Shown here piece after piece: positions 41,782-53,767 of a stretch of 64,000 nucleotides of DNA; the first letter of the stretch is position 1; every line of letters starts with the position of its first letter. The position numbers and the translations under genes are program-made. The notes beneath the pieces are model-generated. The model was not told where the DNA came from. It did no database searches and worked only from the letters and a program-made list of their open reading frames with translations. The stretch comes from Pseudocercospora fijiensis CIRAD86 (lineage: Eukaryota > Ascomycota > Dothideomycetes > Mycosphaerellales > Mycosphaerellaceae). The stretch is from the NCBI RefSeq assembly GCF_000340215.1, contig NW_006921534.1, positions 3,533,041 to 3,597,040 on the forward strand. Reading direction: 5' to 3'.

Positions 41782-44700
41782 ATGCGTTATCACTGACATC
41801 TTCTAGCTCTTTGAGTGAGCTTTGGGCGGCGTTTTGAAATTGGATTGATACCCGAGAGGGACGGAAACCGGAGGGATTTGTGATGAAGCGTTTGGAAACT
41901 AGTGATGGGGTCCACCAACCTGTGGATGGTGTACACGCTCTGTAATACACTATGTATACGACCCTTTTAGGCGAGCTCGTTGTGTATACACAAGGCGGAG
42001 TTATCGGATACGCTGATATCCCGCCTACAACCCGCCAAGCTGCTTAATATTGCTCGGATATCCTGGTATTCGGGTATACCCGATGTGTATCCATGGGTGT
42101 ACACCAGTATAATATACGATGTACACAACCTCCATTTCTCAGGGGCTGTAAACCCACAACACTATTGGAAACCAATTTCTTGTTCTTGTCTATAGTCCTC
42201 TCGAATGATGCATGATTACCAGATGTCTATTTGCCAATCGTAAAAGTCATGTTTCTCGTTAACTTGATTACTCCTTTGGTTTGCGAAGTATCTCTCTAGA
42301 AGCACTGGACACTGCAACAAGAGCCCAGGGAGCTGCGGATTGCTTTTATAGAGGCATGTCTCCTTCCAGAAGCTCCGTGGATGCCTTAGCTTCTGCCAAG
42401 AATCGCTCTGTCGAATGCGGTAAGCCGCTTAGAAGCTAGGGTCTGATTGGAGACAAGCTCAGGACCGCAGTTGCAACATCAGTCATTTTACAACTGTCCT
42501 TGGATCGAGGCTCTTTGAAGCTATCACCTTGTTACCTTCCCACGCATCTTGCTGTCGTATGCTTATCAGCTCATAGAAGCCAGCATTGCGGACCGGACTT
42601 CCTCGTGGCAGCAATGGCCAAGTCCTCGAAGCAGCAAGAGCACGATAGTATGCCACCATGCCACGCGCCGGAGCTCATACTAACAAATCGCGCAACCAGA
42701 CTGAACACCGGATTCAATTGCGTACTACCTGGTCAAACATGTGAAACTACGCGCTCAACACCCATGTCCCAATGTGACGTTGGTGGATATGCTATGTGAT
42801 CACGCGTAGAATCACACGATCCATGCCCGGTCACAGTGGTAATCTTGACAACAATCTTGCTTTTCTGTTCCTCATCAGCAGGTCGAAGGACCATGTAGGA
42901 TCGCCCAATTGCGCTGAGGTACTTGGCAAGTCTAGGAGCAGGGAATTGGCCGACTCGGTCTCAGAAATCAAGGTAAAGTAGGCAGAGACGGCTGTTCCCC
43001 AAAGACACGTTGTTGACCGAGAACAATGTTCGACCTGTTTTAACGATGCTTTTCAAGAGACAGTTTTAGCCGCACCTGCACTACAGACTTGAAGGGCCGC
43101 GCAGGTTTGCGGTTCATCGCCTACGAATGTTATACGAGCCTCGATTTCCTCTTTCGAACGTATAGCGGCCTTCAAACCTGACATGGCCGCGCAGGTGGCT
43201 ACGCAGGTACCTACGCTGCTATACGAACTCCTGAGTCTATATCAGGAAATATATACAGTCTTTCCAAGCCCACAAAACGCACTGGATCTGGGTTTGGATC
43301 TGAACAGCTAACAGATCGTGAAAAGTTGTAGCGGCCTCCAATCTGCACTGCCGGTGCAGCTAAAACTGTCTATTCCTACAGCTCAGCTAACGTTATTATT
43401 CTCGACATCAATCTCGGTACAAGTGCAGGTATATCGACTAACGCCGTCGCAAGGTCTAGGCCTACAAATGCTTACGACATTATCTACCAAGGCTAGGTAC
43501 CTACCGATTACTTTCTAGTCTAGTAACATAATGGCGCCGGGAAGGATGTATTAAATGTAAGGATTGTGCAGAAGGCAGGTGAAGCTCCTAAAAAGTGAAT
43601 TGAGGCCACGTCGGGGATTTGTTCATATTAAGAACTATTTCCAGGATCTCGATTCAAGGCCAACAGGCCGTGAATGCCAGCTGGTGTTCTTTCTATTAGA
43701 AGATCACACCGCTTCTTATTGCAAGCCACAAGGCTAGAGAGCTTTCATAGGGGTAAGATTTCGAGTTATAGGCATTGCCATCTGCCTCCTTTTCAGGCTC
43801 TTCTTGTAGACTTCATTGATCGCTGCGACAATCCAGGAATCACGAAGCGGCCGCTCGTGGGACGTGTTGTGAATGTTGGAATGTCAGCGCCAAGAAATCG
43901 ACACACGAGCGTGTGAACTATATCTTTGGCCTTCGAGCGAATGTAGTAGCCTTGTCTGGTCGACATCGTCTTGCCGCATCGGAGAGAGATTCCAGATTCC
44001 CCAACCCTGGATTTCATGGGTTGCAACGAATCAGAAGCCTCAATTCTACGGGCCGCTAATGTCTACTTTCACTTCGATGCGACAAGAGTCACAAGACGCT
44101 GTAGGGTGTCGGGGCAATTCGCTGTCACTGTTGTAATTCAGGGTCAGAAGTGAAAGCCTGAAACCACAAGTGGATCTCATGCTTTAAGAAGCCCATGAAA
44201 AACGACTGCAAGTGTTTCACTTTCCCGCAGCGGCACTGACCGCACAACTACAGTACTGTACATTGAGCCTGATTGAGGTGGTCGTGTAGGCGATACCATT
44301 GCGACCACAGCCGCCGGTGTCACCATGGCTCCATCCACCGCAGGTAGGCGCCGTCTGCACGTGAGGCGCCGTGAACTGTGCACGGTAGTTATGTACACGT
44401 ACCGCTCAGCTCCCCGCTGTCGTACAGCGTCTGGCACGTGTATTGAAGCTGATTGGTACCAATGCAGCCAAAAGTCATGCCGAAACGAAAACGGACGGGC
44501 ATCGATGCCCATGCTTGTGATTGCGTACCCATGTACGTTCTGAGCATGCCACGAGGAAATGCAACTCGTTACACAGCATTCCGTCTCTTCGGAACCAGAG
44601 ATGTGTCCAGGTTGTGTATGGAGTCATCAGATAGGCCGTGGATTTGCTTCGGCTTGATCAGTGAACATCAAAGCACGTGTTGCCCCAGTGCGAGCCTCAT

Positions 44701-45639
44701 CGATAGGTCTGGCGCGTGACCGTCACCGAATGCCAGGGTATAAGAAGGGAGATTCGCAAGAATTGAGATCAGTCTCGAATCTCGAATCTCGATAGTGGTC
44801 AGCAAATTTGGGATTCGTCGAATTCGTAAGCATGGCGGACGAATAGGAATTATTGGAGGGGTCCTTTTAGGCTGCGGCGCTGCGGGGGTGGTCTGGAAAG
44901 GTGTGTTGAAGTGGAAGGGGGCTCTGACAAGGACATCCCGACCACGGGTATGCGGCGCGGGAGGCACAGGAGCCATCTGTTGAGTACCGAACGGAGTCGG
45001 CTTGTGGTGATGTCGGTACGGTACAGGACACCGGGAGGTGATGGCGTGATCTCGTGCTGGAGGGCGGCAGCGGCGAATTGCTACAGTACAGTGCAGTAGC
45101 AGCTTCGCCGGGTGCGATGGTCGCGATGTCACGTTGGTCTGCTGGCGCTGTGCTGTGTACGAGAGCATCCAATTAAAGGCTAAGAGCTGGGCTCTGCAGA
45201 ACTGAGTTCCAATCTAAGGGAGGGAGGGGTGCAACTCTAAGTGCCCTCGATCAGAAAAGACGGCCCAAAGCAGGAGCAGCAGTCACTAACGTTACTGCCA
45301 GTCAGCGCCACGCCGCCAGGCTCTAGCACACTACTGCGATGGCCTACATGCGACCAATGACCATGTGCCCTGCCCTGCCCTGCCCTGCCCTGCACGCCGG
45401 CCTGAGCTGCGGTGCACACCCGCACGGCGGCGGCGGCGGCGGCGCGGCGTGGTAGATGCTGCCGTGCACCACCAGGACCGGGCGCGGTGCAGTCCAGTAT
45501 GGTGAAGCCCCCTCGAAGCTGAGAGCCCGAGAGCTCGCGGCGCGCGCAAAGCATCTTATTATTATTACCAGAGCCCTCGGCGCCGCGCTGCTGCCTCGTT
45601 CTGCGCTTGCCGGAGAGGAGCCAGCGGCCGTCGCAGTTC
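41782..45639. other. Gene-poor 3.9-kb region with likely transposon relics
   Basis: No gene is supported. About 41940-42140 and 43030-43530 are enriched in TA/CTA/TAG words like the RIP-mutated elements, and 43097-43200 contains two copies of GGCCGCGCAGGT, so these may be old repeat fragments. Elsewhere many short frames overlap on both strands without recognisable domains. Confidence 0.4.
45366..45450. repeat. CTGCC pentamer and CGG triplet repeats
   Basis: A (CTGCC)5 run (about 45366-45393) is followed by a CGG triplet run (about 45426-45446) in an otherwise unassigned GC-rich stretch upstream of the Whi3-like gene. Confidence 0.85.
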
Positions 45640-46567
45640 CCCGAGCCTAGTGTGCTGAGTGTTCACCTTAAGTTATGCTGCTGGCAAATGCGCGTGCGCC
45701 GTGCGGTGGGAGCTGCCTCTTTTTCTCGTGCTCTCGAAAGCGAAAGCAACCTGCGAGCAGGGATGCGTACCCCAGCCACAGGCTAGCCCGTGCACCATCC
45801 TGTTATCGATTGGACCGTGCCCTCCAACACTCGACGCTCCCGGTCAGTTGGGTCGTGGGTCGCACCTTCCACGCTTTCCCGTCGAGTCCAGACGTGCCTC
45901 CTCCATCGCGAACGTCCAATTCTCCCACCCACACACGCACACCCGACTCCTCACCTTCTCCCAGCACACCCACCCTCAAGCCTGCCCGACCCGACCGTCG
46001 CTTGCGTGCTGCTTGAGTGTCTGCGCCCACGCTCCTGCATCCTCCCCTCCATTCACCGCGGCCGCGGTCCAAACCACCCAAATCCGGCCTGACAGCGCAC
46101 GCATCTCGCCTTGCAGCTCCCGACTGCACGTCGCGTCTTCAATCGTTCGGCCCGCGAATATTCGTCGCAAGGCTACTTGACAACCGGCTCCGGCTCTGCT
46201 CAGCGCTCTCCCTCTGCATCTGCCATCGACTGCTGCTGCTGCTGCTGCTGCCACTCTGGCACCGCTGCACACCCCCTCGCGCTCGCTGCTCCGGCCGGCT
46301 TTGTCGCGTACGCGCATTCGCATCTGCTCCGCTCCATCCAGCTTTCATATGCCCTTTTCGAGTCGCGCGACATCGGTGTTGAACGGCGACCAGTACCCAT
46401 TCAGCTTGACCATTCCGTGCACCCTTCCCCAGGTCGCGACGCAACTTCCGCTTCGGCATTGCAACAGTGTCGCGCTTGCCCACCCGCTGGGTTGACGCAT
46501 GTGCTAACTGCAGCTTGTGTCTGAGCTTCTTTTCGGTTTAGTATTGATTCAAGGCGACCACGGCGCA
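45640..46567. promoter_or_regulatory. Upstream region / long leader of the Whi3-like gene
   Basis: About 0.9 kb with pyrimidine-rich tracts (about 45895-45990) and a (TGC)7 run at 46231-46251, before the ATG at 46568. CT-rich tracts are common near fungal transcription starts. A long 5' leader, possibly with an intron ending near 46530 (a run of T followed by TAG), is plausible but not provable here. Confidence 0.45.
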
Positions 46568-48264
46568 ATGGGCGACTCGATTCCCGCCAATAGTACCATG
46601 CGCACCACTTCTACCATGTATCCACGCAGCCCTTTTGGTTCGTCTCCGCCAACTCCCTCATTCCGATCGGATATCTTTGGCCAAAGCTCCATGCCCGGCT
46701 CTTCTCAAATATACGGTACTTCGCCAACTGCTGAGCGCCATCCCGACCGCAATGGCATCATGCCTTCTCTCCAGGCCAGCACATCTGATCCAGTGTCGTT
46801 CGGTGGCGTGGACACCCGCCCGGCACCCGCTGTTGTGATCCGCAGACTTCCGCGCAACATTGGCAACGAGGCCCTTCGAAGCATGCTCATATTCGCTGGA
46901 GACCTCATAGATACGGAATTCATTCGATCACCTTATCCCGAGGACGCAGGTTATGCCACTGCAGTGGCTCGGTTCCAGACTTCCGCAGGTGCCCTAGAGG
47001 CGCAGCAGAAGCTCCATGGTAAACCAAATACGACCAAAGAAGCAAGCATGATTGTGGAGGCGCACAGTACGAGCTCAGTTGGAGCCTTTGAAAGGCGAAA
47101 TACGATCGATGGCACGGCGTCCCGGACCCAGAACAGCTCTGCCTCCTCTGGCGGCGTTGGACGATCACGCTTCAACAGCACTTTCCAGACAACCGCGGAG
47201 AGGGTTTCGCCGCCGCTGCCGACCTCAGGCTCTGGTGGGAACGGTGACTTCCCAAATCCTGAAAGCAGCGCCCATTCCAGAACCTGTTCTCGCCTCAGTC
47301 CCCACTTGCCAACGGTGTGGACGGCCATTCACGTATCAGCGGCAAGTCTGTCATTAACGATGACTCCGTGGACGATGAGACTGGTGACATCTTGAAGGAC
47401 CCTGTCGCATATGCTAAAAGCGGCCAACAGCCCGCGACACGCAGGGCTACCACCACTACGATACCTGTCAATCGTTTTGGTAGTCTCTCGTTGAGTTCTA
47501 CCAACGGTCTCACATCACCGAGCGCGCATGGCTTTCCCACCCAAAGAGGAAACGGCTCGATATCAGGACCTTCTGCCCAAGTGTCACCGAATGGCAATCC
47601 TAATGGCACCTTCCCCATGCCTGGATTTCCCCGGCCGCAATATCCACCAGTGAATCCTGCAGACCAGAATCCTCCCTGCAACACGCTATACGTAGGCAAT
47701 CTACCGATCGATACTTCGGAGGATGAATTGAAGTCGTTGTTCTCGAAGCAGCGAGGCTACAAGCGTCTGTGTTTCAGGACAAAGCAGAACGGACCGATGT
47801 GTTTTGTCGAGTTCGAGGATATCAGTTTCGCAACCAAGGCACTTCACGAGCTTTATGGGCATCCACTGCACAACAGCGTCAAAGGTGGCATTCGGCTCAG
47901 CTTCTCCAAGAACCCGTTGGGAGTCCGGTCGAACCAGATGAATGGCGGTGGAGCAAGCACGCCGATGTCACCTCAAGCCATGTCACCAGGCTATACCGGG
48001 ATGGCCACTGGCGCCAATTTCAGTGCCGTTTCTGGACCTCCTCCTGGCCTAGGTACGCCTCCTGGACTGAATAACGGCGGAGGATACCGAGCCCCTCAGA
48101 CTGGCATGGACGGCATGTTTAGCAACCCTTTCAGCGTTCCGTCTCAAGACTTTGTCAGCCAGCTGAGCCCACGGAACTACTCTGGAGGTGTCCCACAGCC
48201 ACTTGGAGCAGGAACATTTGGCCGCGACTCCAGAGGCTTCACTGACTATGCTTTGGGCCGCTAG
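46568..48264 (+). CDS. Whi3-like two-RRM RNA-binding protein, frame broken at about 47275
   Basis: From the ATG at 46568 the first frame encodes a Ser/Pro-rich start, an RRM at about residues 88-165 ([20 protein letters not shown]), and a disordered linker ending [14 protein letters not shown] second frame then continues as [14 protein letters not shown] and, after a Pro/Asn-rich linker, the C-terminal [23 protein letters not shown] with [20 protein letters not shown], ending at 48264. The two frames fit together at 47275-47276 if one base is missing there; no intron with normal length fits. Either a sequencing/assembly error or a true frameshift mutation. Proteins of this type bind mRNA and affect cell-cycle and cell-size control. 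I give the whole span as one gene. Confidence 0.75.
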
Positions 48265-49785
48265 AGGTTGGCGGAGAGAGTTCGCAAAATGTATGATGAG
48301 AATATGAGACGATTTGAGCATTTGAATTACAGCATGACACACTTGGGCGCATCGGGACTTCATACCACTCAATATATCATTATCGGCGGCGGAACACTGG
48401 ATTTACGGTCTTTTTGAGTGCGAGATTCCCCCTTTGCGCGATGCGGCTACCACAGCTGGACTTTGGATCCATCACACGGCGTTTTATCGGGGATTTCGCA
48501 AACATCATTGATAGCACTTTATTCGGATCACGATACTGGCCTGCATACGAGGACATTGGCGCGCATTAGCAAAGGCGCGCTTGGGATACACTTTATTCGC
48601 GGACGACTTCTCTCCGCAATGCTACATACAAAGGATCGCTACGCAGCAGGTATACCTGGCGGTGGAAAACTTAAAAGACCGCTCACTTCACAACGTATGC
48701 TTCTGACACTGGGTTGGATTCATCGTGTTTTCGTTTGTCTCGCAGCAACATCACTTCTCGATGTATTGGGTATACAGCATGGATGGAGGGTTAGGCATGC
48801 ACGGCTTTTGCTGGACATGAAGTCTGCAGGCATGCAACTTCCAACGATTATGGCATATTCGCAGAAGGAGCGGAGCGAGTAGTACTTTTGAGTGGCTTCA
48901 AATTTGCTTTTGCGTCTTTCACATGCCACGGCCGGCCCTGTTGTCGATCGTCCAGTCATGTTCAATTGGAGGCACATAAGAAACGGCATCTGAAGCCGTC
49001 TCGCAGAAGGTTCTGTAGAAAGTTTTGCGCATAGCGCAATCGTAAAGGAGTTGGATTTTTTCCTACACCGCATTATCATTCATTCATGCACGTTTCAGAA
49101 ACGCAAGCTCCTAATTAGGAATACTTTGCTTTCAAACAACGCACTGTGCATGATGTAACCAATGACTCTCATCATCAACGGCCAATCCCACCCGTCGGAA
49201 GCTTTTCGAGAGTTGCTGCACTATAACCCTCCTGCAATGTCGTACGTACATCTTCACGCACCCTGGGACACACCGCAACTATACGCGCTCCGGCTTAAGA
49301 CATTGACGCTGTTCTGACTGCCACTGCACCTCTCTCGAGACGGCAAGTAGAACTGTCACGGGACCATTTTGTGAATCAAAACAATATTGCTTCTCGTCCT
49401 CTCGGGCGATGTGATACGAGGCGGCAGAGTAATGCACGTTAGCGAAAAGTTAGATGTGCCAGTGAAATCCTTCATCATTATTGTAGTAGTACAGTAGTGT
49501 GACAGGGAAGAGCTTCCTAGATTATTCAGGCCTCTTTTTGTTTTTCACCCACCAGTCATGACTTGTTGCTGAGCCACAGCTCTGCGCGGATCGGATGTGA
49601 CTTTGCGATCGCAGGCGTGCAGATCGTGGTAGGGCAGAAGAGGACGGGACTTCAGGTCTGGAAATTTGGGTCGAGTCACGGCACGGGTAGTATTGAGAGG
49701 CCTCTTGCTCATCATGCCTGATATGGTGTCAGCAGCAGGCTGCGTTTTGTATCGCCGGCTATGACCACTGACACAGCTACGTCTT
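48265..49785. other. Convergent intergenic region
   Basis: About 1.5 kb between the stops of the Whi3-like gene (+) and the WD40 gene (-), longer than usual for two 3' UTRs. A 154-codon plus-strand frame (48418-48882) has no recognisable domain and starts without ATG. No repeat recognised. Confidence 0.4.
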
Positions 49786-50913
49786 CTATCGCCATAAGCC
49801 GTACGGGCCGTCTGTGAACTTCCATAACTTGACAGTTCCGTCTTCGCTACCAGTTGCATACAACCTTCCGTCTGGGCTGAAACAGGTTGTCCAGACAGGC
49901 CCGTGGTGGCCTCTGCCTGTTTCTAACTCCCTCTCAGTCTCGAAGTCCCATACATGCACCCAAGTATCGTTCGGACAACCCGTTACAAAACGCCTCGCCT
50001 CTCCATTCAGCGCCACACTCGCGACCTCGCGCTCGGTACGTATGTGTTTGATGAGTTGACCTGGCCTTCCACCTTCGAAGAAATAAATGTTCTTGCCCGC
50101 CGCCACGCTTATGATTCCTGCGGGGTCGCCGTTGACACCAGCGTTGAGCTCGCAGGAGCCAGGTAGAGCTTCGATGTCGTATGAAGCAATGCAGGCTCGA
50201 GCCCTCAAGTCCCACCAACGGATTTTCTTGTCGTCAGCGGCTGTGATGACGATATTTGGATCACGAGACCAAATGATTGATTTGATTGCGCCCTGGTGCT
50301 CACCCGCCCCTATTTCGTAGGACGGCGGGTCGGCCAAAGGAGCTTGAGAGTTACCATTAGGCCCACCCTCACCTGGGGATTGGACGCTTGAGCTTGTACG
50401 AGAGAGGTCGAAGATGCGTAGCTTCTTCTCCATGCCACCGGTTGCGAGGACTTGAGGTCTTTCTTGTGGCGGAAACGCGACTGCTCGTACGATGTGGTTG
50501 TGCTGCAGGGTGTGGAGCACTTCACCCGTGAAAGTGTCCCACACCTTGGCGGAGAAGTCGGCAGATCCAGTGGCCGCAAGAGTAGCATCGTCAGACAGTC
50601 TGGCGCTCCAGACAGCGCCCTTGTGGCCAATGAATGTTCCTATCCAGTCACCGGTAAGGCCGTCGCGCAGCATCGGGTTGTTGTCTTTACATGCTGATAT
50701 CATGTAGAACTGAGAAGCTGAGCGCGAGCTCGCAAGCAAGGAAGAAAACGATACATGTGTGATCGGTCTGGAATGGCCATGGCAGGTGAGCGGCACAATC
50801 TTAGTCGTTTCTTGAACATGTCAGTCAGACGGGCTCTACAGCGTGAATGCTATGTCCAGCATACCAGATGTGATGCCTGTATCGTCTTGGCGTTTGAAAG
50901 CAAAGTCGGCCAT
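49786..50913 (-). CDS. STRAP-type WD40 repeat protein
   Basis: Exon 1 is 50865-50913 and exon 2 is 49786-50810 (54-nt intron with GTATGC donor and CTGAC branch), giving 357 aa. The small first exon encodes MADFAFKRQDDTGITS and the junction gives ETTKIVPLTCHGHSRP, the conserved start of serine/threonine kinase receptor-associated (STRAP/UNRIP) proteins. Seven WD40 blades follow, for example GHKGAVWSARLSDDATLAAT, GSADFSAKVWDTFTGEVLHT, GEHQGAIKSIIWSRDPNIVI and HHGPVWTTCFSPDGRLYATG. In animals STRAP/UNRIP takes part in TGF-beta signalling and SMN-complex function; the fungal role is poorly defined. The inserted linker SVQSPGEGGPNGNSQAPLAD (between blades 3 and 4) is a fungal-type loop. It is divergent from nudE. 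Confidence 0.9.
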
Positions 50914-51937
50914 GACTGAGATTCCCGTCAGGATAGGATCAGGGCGTGGACGGCGACCGCCTTCGCTGGAGCAATGCAGCTGCCGATGCAGCTCCAACCG
51001 CCTTCCAAACTCGGGTTGTCCTTCGTTCAGATGCAGGAAGGAAGCCGGGATGTGGTGCACGCTCCAGACGTATGCGGTGTTGGTCGTAAAATCGTAAGTC
51101 GTTAGAAGGGCCTCAAACGCCTGCGTATGCGGTCTATGTCGTGCGTGGTGCAGTCTTCAACAAGGGAGAAGGTGTAGCAATACAGCAAGAAGCGGAGGGG
51201 ATGCTGGCGGCCAAGCGACCCGACGAGTCGCATTCATTTATGAAGGGAAAGAAGAATGTTTCGAATGAAAAACCCTTGCGAGACTCCGCTAGTACCGTGA
51301 CCTGAGCCTGCGTCCAATGCACCACGAACGAATGCTGGTGTCCCGCTGCCAATCGACGTGCTGCTTCGCACGAGAAATTGGAGACGGCACTTTTCGTGTC
51401 TGAGCAGTGGCAGTGGCAGTGGCAGTAGTAGTGGCCGACGCTGATGGCTGGCGGCTGGCGGCTGGCGGCTGGCAAATAGGTGCACAGGCAATTCGAGGTG
51501 GCGGGTGCAGCCGCGGTCCCGCTGCCGTTGCTGGGTCGCTTCCCTGATGATCAACACGCTCGCTCGAGGCTCTCCTTTACAATCCCTCAAGCCCGACGCA
51601 GCGTATGCGCCCACACCCAACGCACCAAATGAAGTCTTGATATTGTACTGGCCACTGGAAGAACTCCCACGCGACTCTGGATCTGGACGTTGATTCTGCC
51701 GCCGACCGCATCCTGGAGACTTTGAGACATCGCAGTCTCAACATCTAAATTAGGCAACATTCACGAATTACCTGGACATCTTGTCCTCCGAAAGACAGCG
51801 CGCCTGCTGCCAGACGGCCACGGTCGCGGTACTCACGTCTACCGTATCGCTCGCCGTCCGTGACAACAACCCATCTGAAAGACATGCGCCGCTAGAGACG
51901 CGCGACAAGTGCTGGATACTGGTACTGGACGACCAAC
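50914..51937. promoter_or_regulatory. Divergent promoter region STRAP / nudE
   Basis: About 1.0 kb between the two starts. It contains GGCAGT hexamers (51408-51431) and GGCTGGC heptamers (51444-51472) in tandem. No protein-coding gene is supported. Confidence 0.5.
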
Positions 51938-53767
51938 ATGACTTCCTCGCCGCTGCGCGTGGGTGCGGACCTCAAGGAGCAACTACAATGGTACAAGACT
52001 CAATACGAACAGCTCGAAACGGACCTTGCAGACTTCCAGGCTAGCAGCAAGGAGCTCGAAGAGCAGCTCGAGAAGGACGTGGAGACGGCCGAGAAGAGTG
52101 AGCGAAAGTGGAAGGAACAAGTTGAGAAGCTCAATTTCGAGGTCGACGAATGGAAGACGAAACACAAGCAGGCCAAAGACGAGGCCAATCGAGCACAGAA
52201 TGTCCTACAGAAGGAGATCACAACGATGCGCGAAGAGAACCGCACTCTGCACCTGAAGCTGCGAGACACAGAGGTTATGAATGATGACTATGAACGAAAA
52301 GCGCGCAATACAGAGTTTGAAAAGGAGGACTTGGAGGGAAAGTACAACGCAGCGATCGAAAGAGGCGTATTATTAGAGGAGACGGTGAAGGTTGGCGAGC
52401 AGGAGCGAGAAGCATTAAGAATCGAAGCGCAGAGGTTGCGAGACGAACTGAGTGACCTGAAAGTGGAGAGCGAAATCACACTGGAGAAGCTGCGGTTGGC
52501 GACGACTACAATTGAAGGACTGCGAGCCAGCAAGGCGTCTTCTCTCGCTGTTGAACATCTTCGCGCCAGAAGCCCTGCCAGCGAGGCGAGTGGAGCCACG
52601 CCGCTGTCACCCACGGCATCGACCCCGCCGCCCAAGTCTGACACAGCGTCTGACGCGCCGACGCCTCCATCGCCTCCTCTATCGGACGCTCCGGCAAATG
52701 GCGAGCAGAAGACGCCTATGCCGAAGAAGAGGACATCTTTGATACCCGAGGCAGGGCCCACCCCCAGAGCAGCGAGAGGGATACCAAGGCATTCGAGAGG
52801 GCCTTCGCTGGCATCAAGCACCAGCACAGCCTTGTCTGACGCAAGAGCAATGAAGCCACCCGGCAAGCCCCGGCCGCGCCCGAGCAACGCACAGGAAAGG
52901 CTGCCACGCTCGGAATCTCTGCAGCAGATCCGAGGCTTGATCGGCAGGATGCAAAAGATTGAACAACGTGTGCACTCAGCACGATCCAAGCTGCCTAGTC
53001 CAGGCACGCCGAGAGGATCTCCACGCACCGGTTCCGCGCTAGGCGAGAGCATTCCCTCCTCGGTGACCGTGAGACGCAGCTCAAAACGGCCCAGTGCCAG
53101 CACTACTTCCTCGGTGCTTCAAGATGACGATGGAGAAGCACGTGCGGACGGGACAGCAAGACGCGAAAGCCATATCAAACGGCTTTCATACGGCATTCCA
53201 CGACCTGCTTCAGCAATGACAGGCAAATCAGACATGCCGGACCGACCCCCGTCTGCTCTCGAACGACCGCCATCTGCAGCTGCGTGCCGGCCCAGCAGCG
53301 GCGCATCGTATGCCAGGCCGCCAAGTCGTTCAGGTGCACGGACTGATTTCGGACATTATACAGGGCGCACTTCAACGGCTGGCGCAGGTAGCAGTATTAT
53401 TCCTGGACGACCGCAATCCAGCCTGGGCGGAAACTATGCTTCAGGCGCAACAGTTACCCCTACTCTGCACAGAAGTAGTGCCAGCATAAGTGGAGCTCGA
53501 AGAAAGGCAGCCGAGAGTGAGGACTCCGGCCTTGTGACACCGCCAAGCAGGAGAACAACAATGGAACGCAGCGGCATAGCTGGGCCTGGGACCAGTGGAT
53601 TGCCAACGCCGACAAACTTGTCGAAAAGCATTGGCCCCGGGGTGAAGGCGCGCACAAACACGATGAAGTCCGGCACCAGCAATCGGTTCAGTCCTGGCAA
53701 AGCGGATGGCGCGATGAGGCCTCCGCCCAGGCGCACGCAAACCACCGATCTTGGCGAGACATATTAA
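51938..53767 (+). CDS. nudE: Nuclear distribution protein NudE
   Basis: A single exon of 609 aa from the ATG at 51938. NudE/Nde1 proteins recruit LIS1 and dynein and are needed for nuclear migration and dynein function in hyphae. The first ~190 residues form the conserved coiled coil: LKEQLQWYKTQYEQLETDLA near the start, then NRTLHLKLRDTEVMNDDYER and KARNTEFEKEDLEGKYNAAI, the segments used for dimerisation and LIS1 binding. The remaining about 400 residues are Ser/Pro/Thr-rich and disordered, with repeated RPPSALERPPSA-like motifs and SxxP sites, as in other filamentous-fungal NudE proteins. Length fits that family. It shares its upstream region with the divergent STRAP gene. Confidence 0.9.
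   Translation: MTSSPLRVGADLKEQLQWYKTQYEQLETDLADFQASSKELEEQLEKDVETAEKSERKWKEQVEKLNFEVDEWKTKHKQAKDEANRAQNVLQKEITTMREENRTLHLKLRDTEVMNDDYERKARNTEFEKEDLEGKYNAAIERGVLLEETVKVGEQEREALRIEAQRLRDELSDLKVESEITLEKLRLATTTIEGLRASKASSLAVEHLRARSPASEASGATPLSPTASTPPPKSDTASDAPTPPSPPLSDAPANGEQKTPMPKKRTSLIPEAGPTPRAARGIPRHSRGPSLASSTSTALSDARAMKPPGKPRPRPSNAQERLPRSESLQQIRGLIGRMQKIEQRVHSARSKLPSPGTPRGSPRTGSALGESIPSSVTVRRSSKRPSASTTSSVLQDDDGEARADGTARRESHIKRLSYGIPRPASAMTGKSDMPDRPPSALERPPSAAACRPSSGASYARPPSRSGARTDFGHYTGRTSTAGAGSSIIPGRPQSSLGGNYASGATVTPTLHRSSASISGARRKAAESEDSGLVTPPSRRTTMERSGIAGPGTSGLPTPTNLSKSIGPGVKARTNTMKSGTSNRFSPGKADGAMRPPPRRTQTTDLGETY

Noticed and set aside
47255..47290. Programmed ribosomal frameshift in the Whi3-like gene
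   Set aside because: No slippery heptamer or evident downstream structure at the junction; a missing base is simpler.
48418..48882. 154-codon plus-strand frame after the Whi3-like gene
   Set aside because: Starts without ATG, no domain; probably 3' UTR and spacer.
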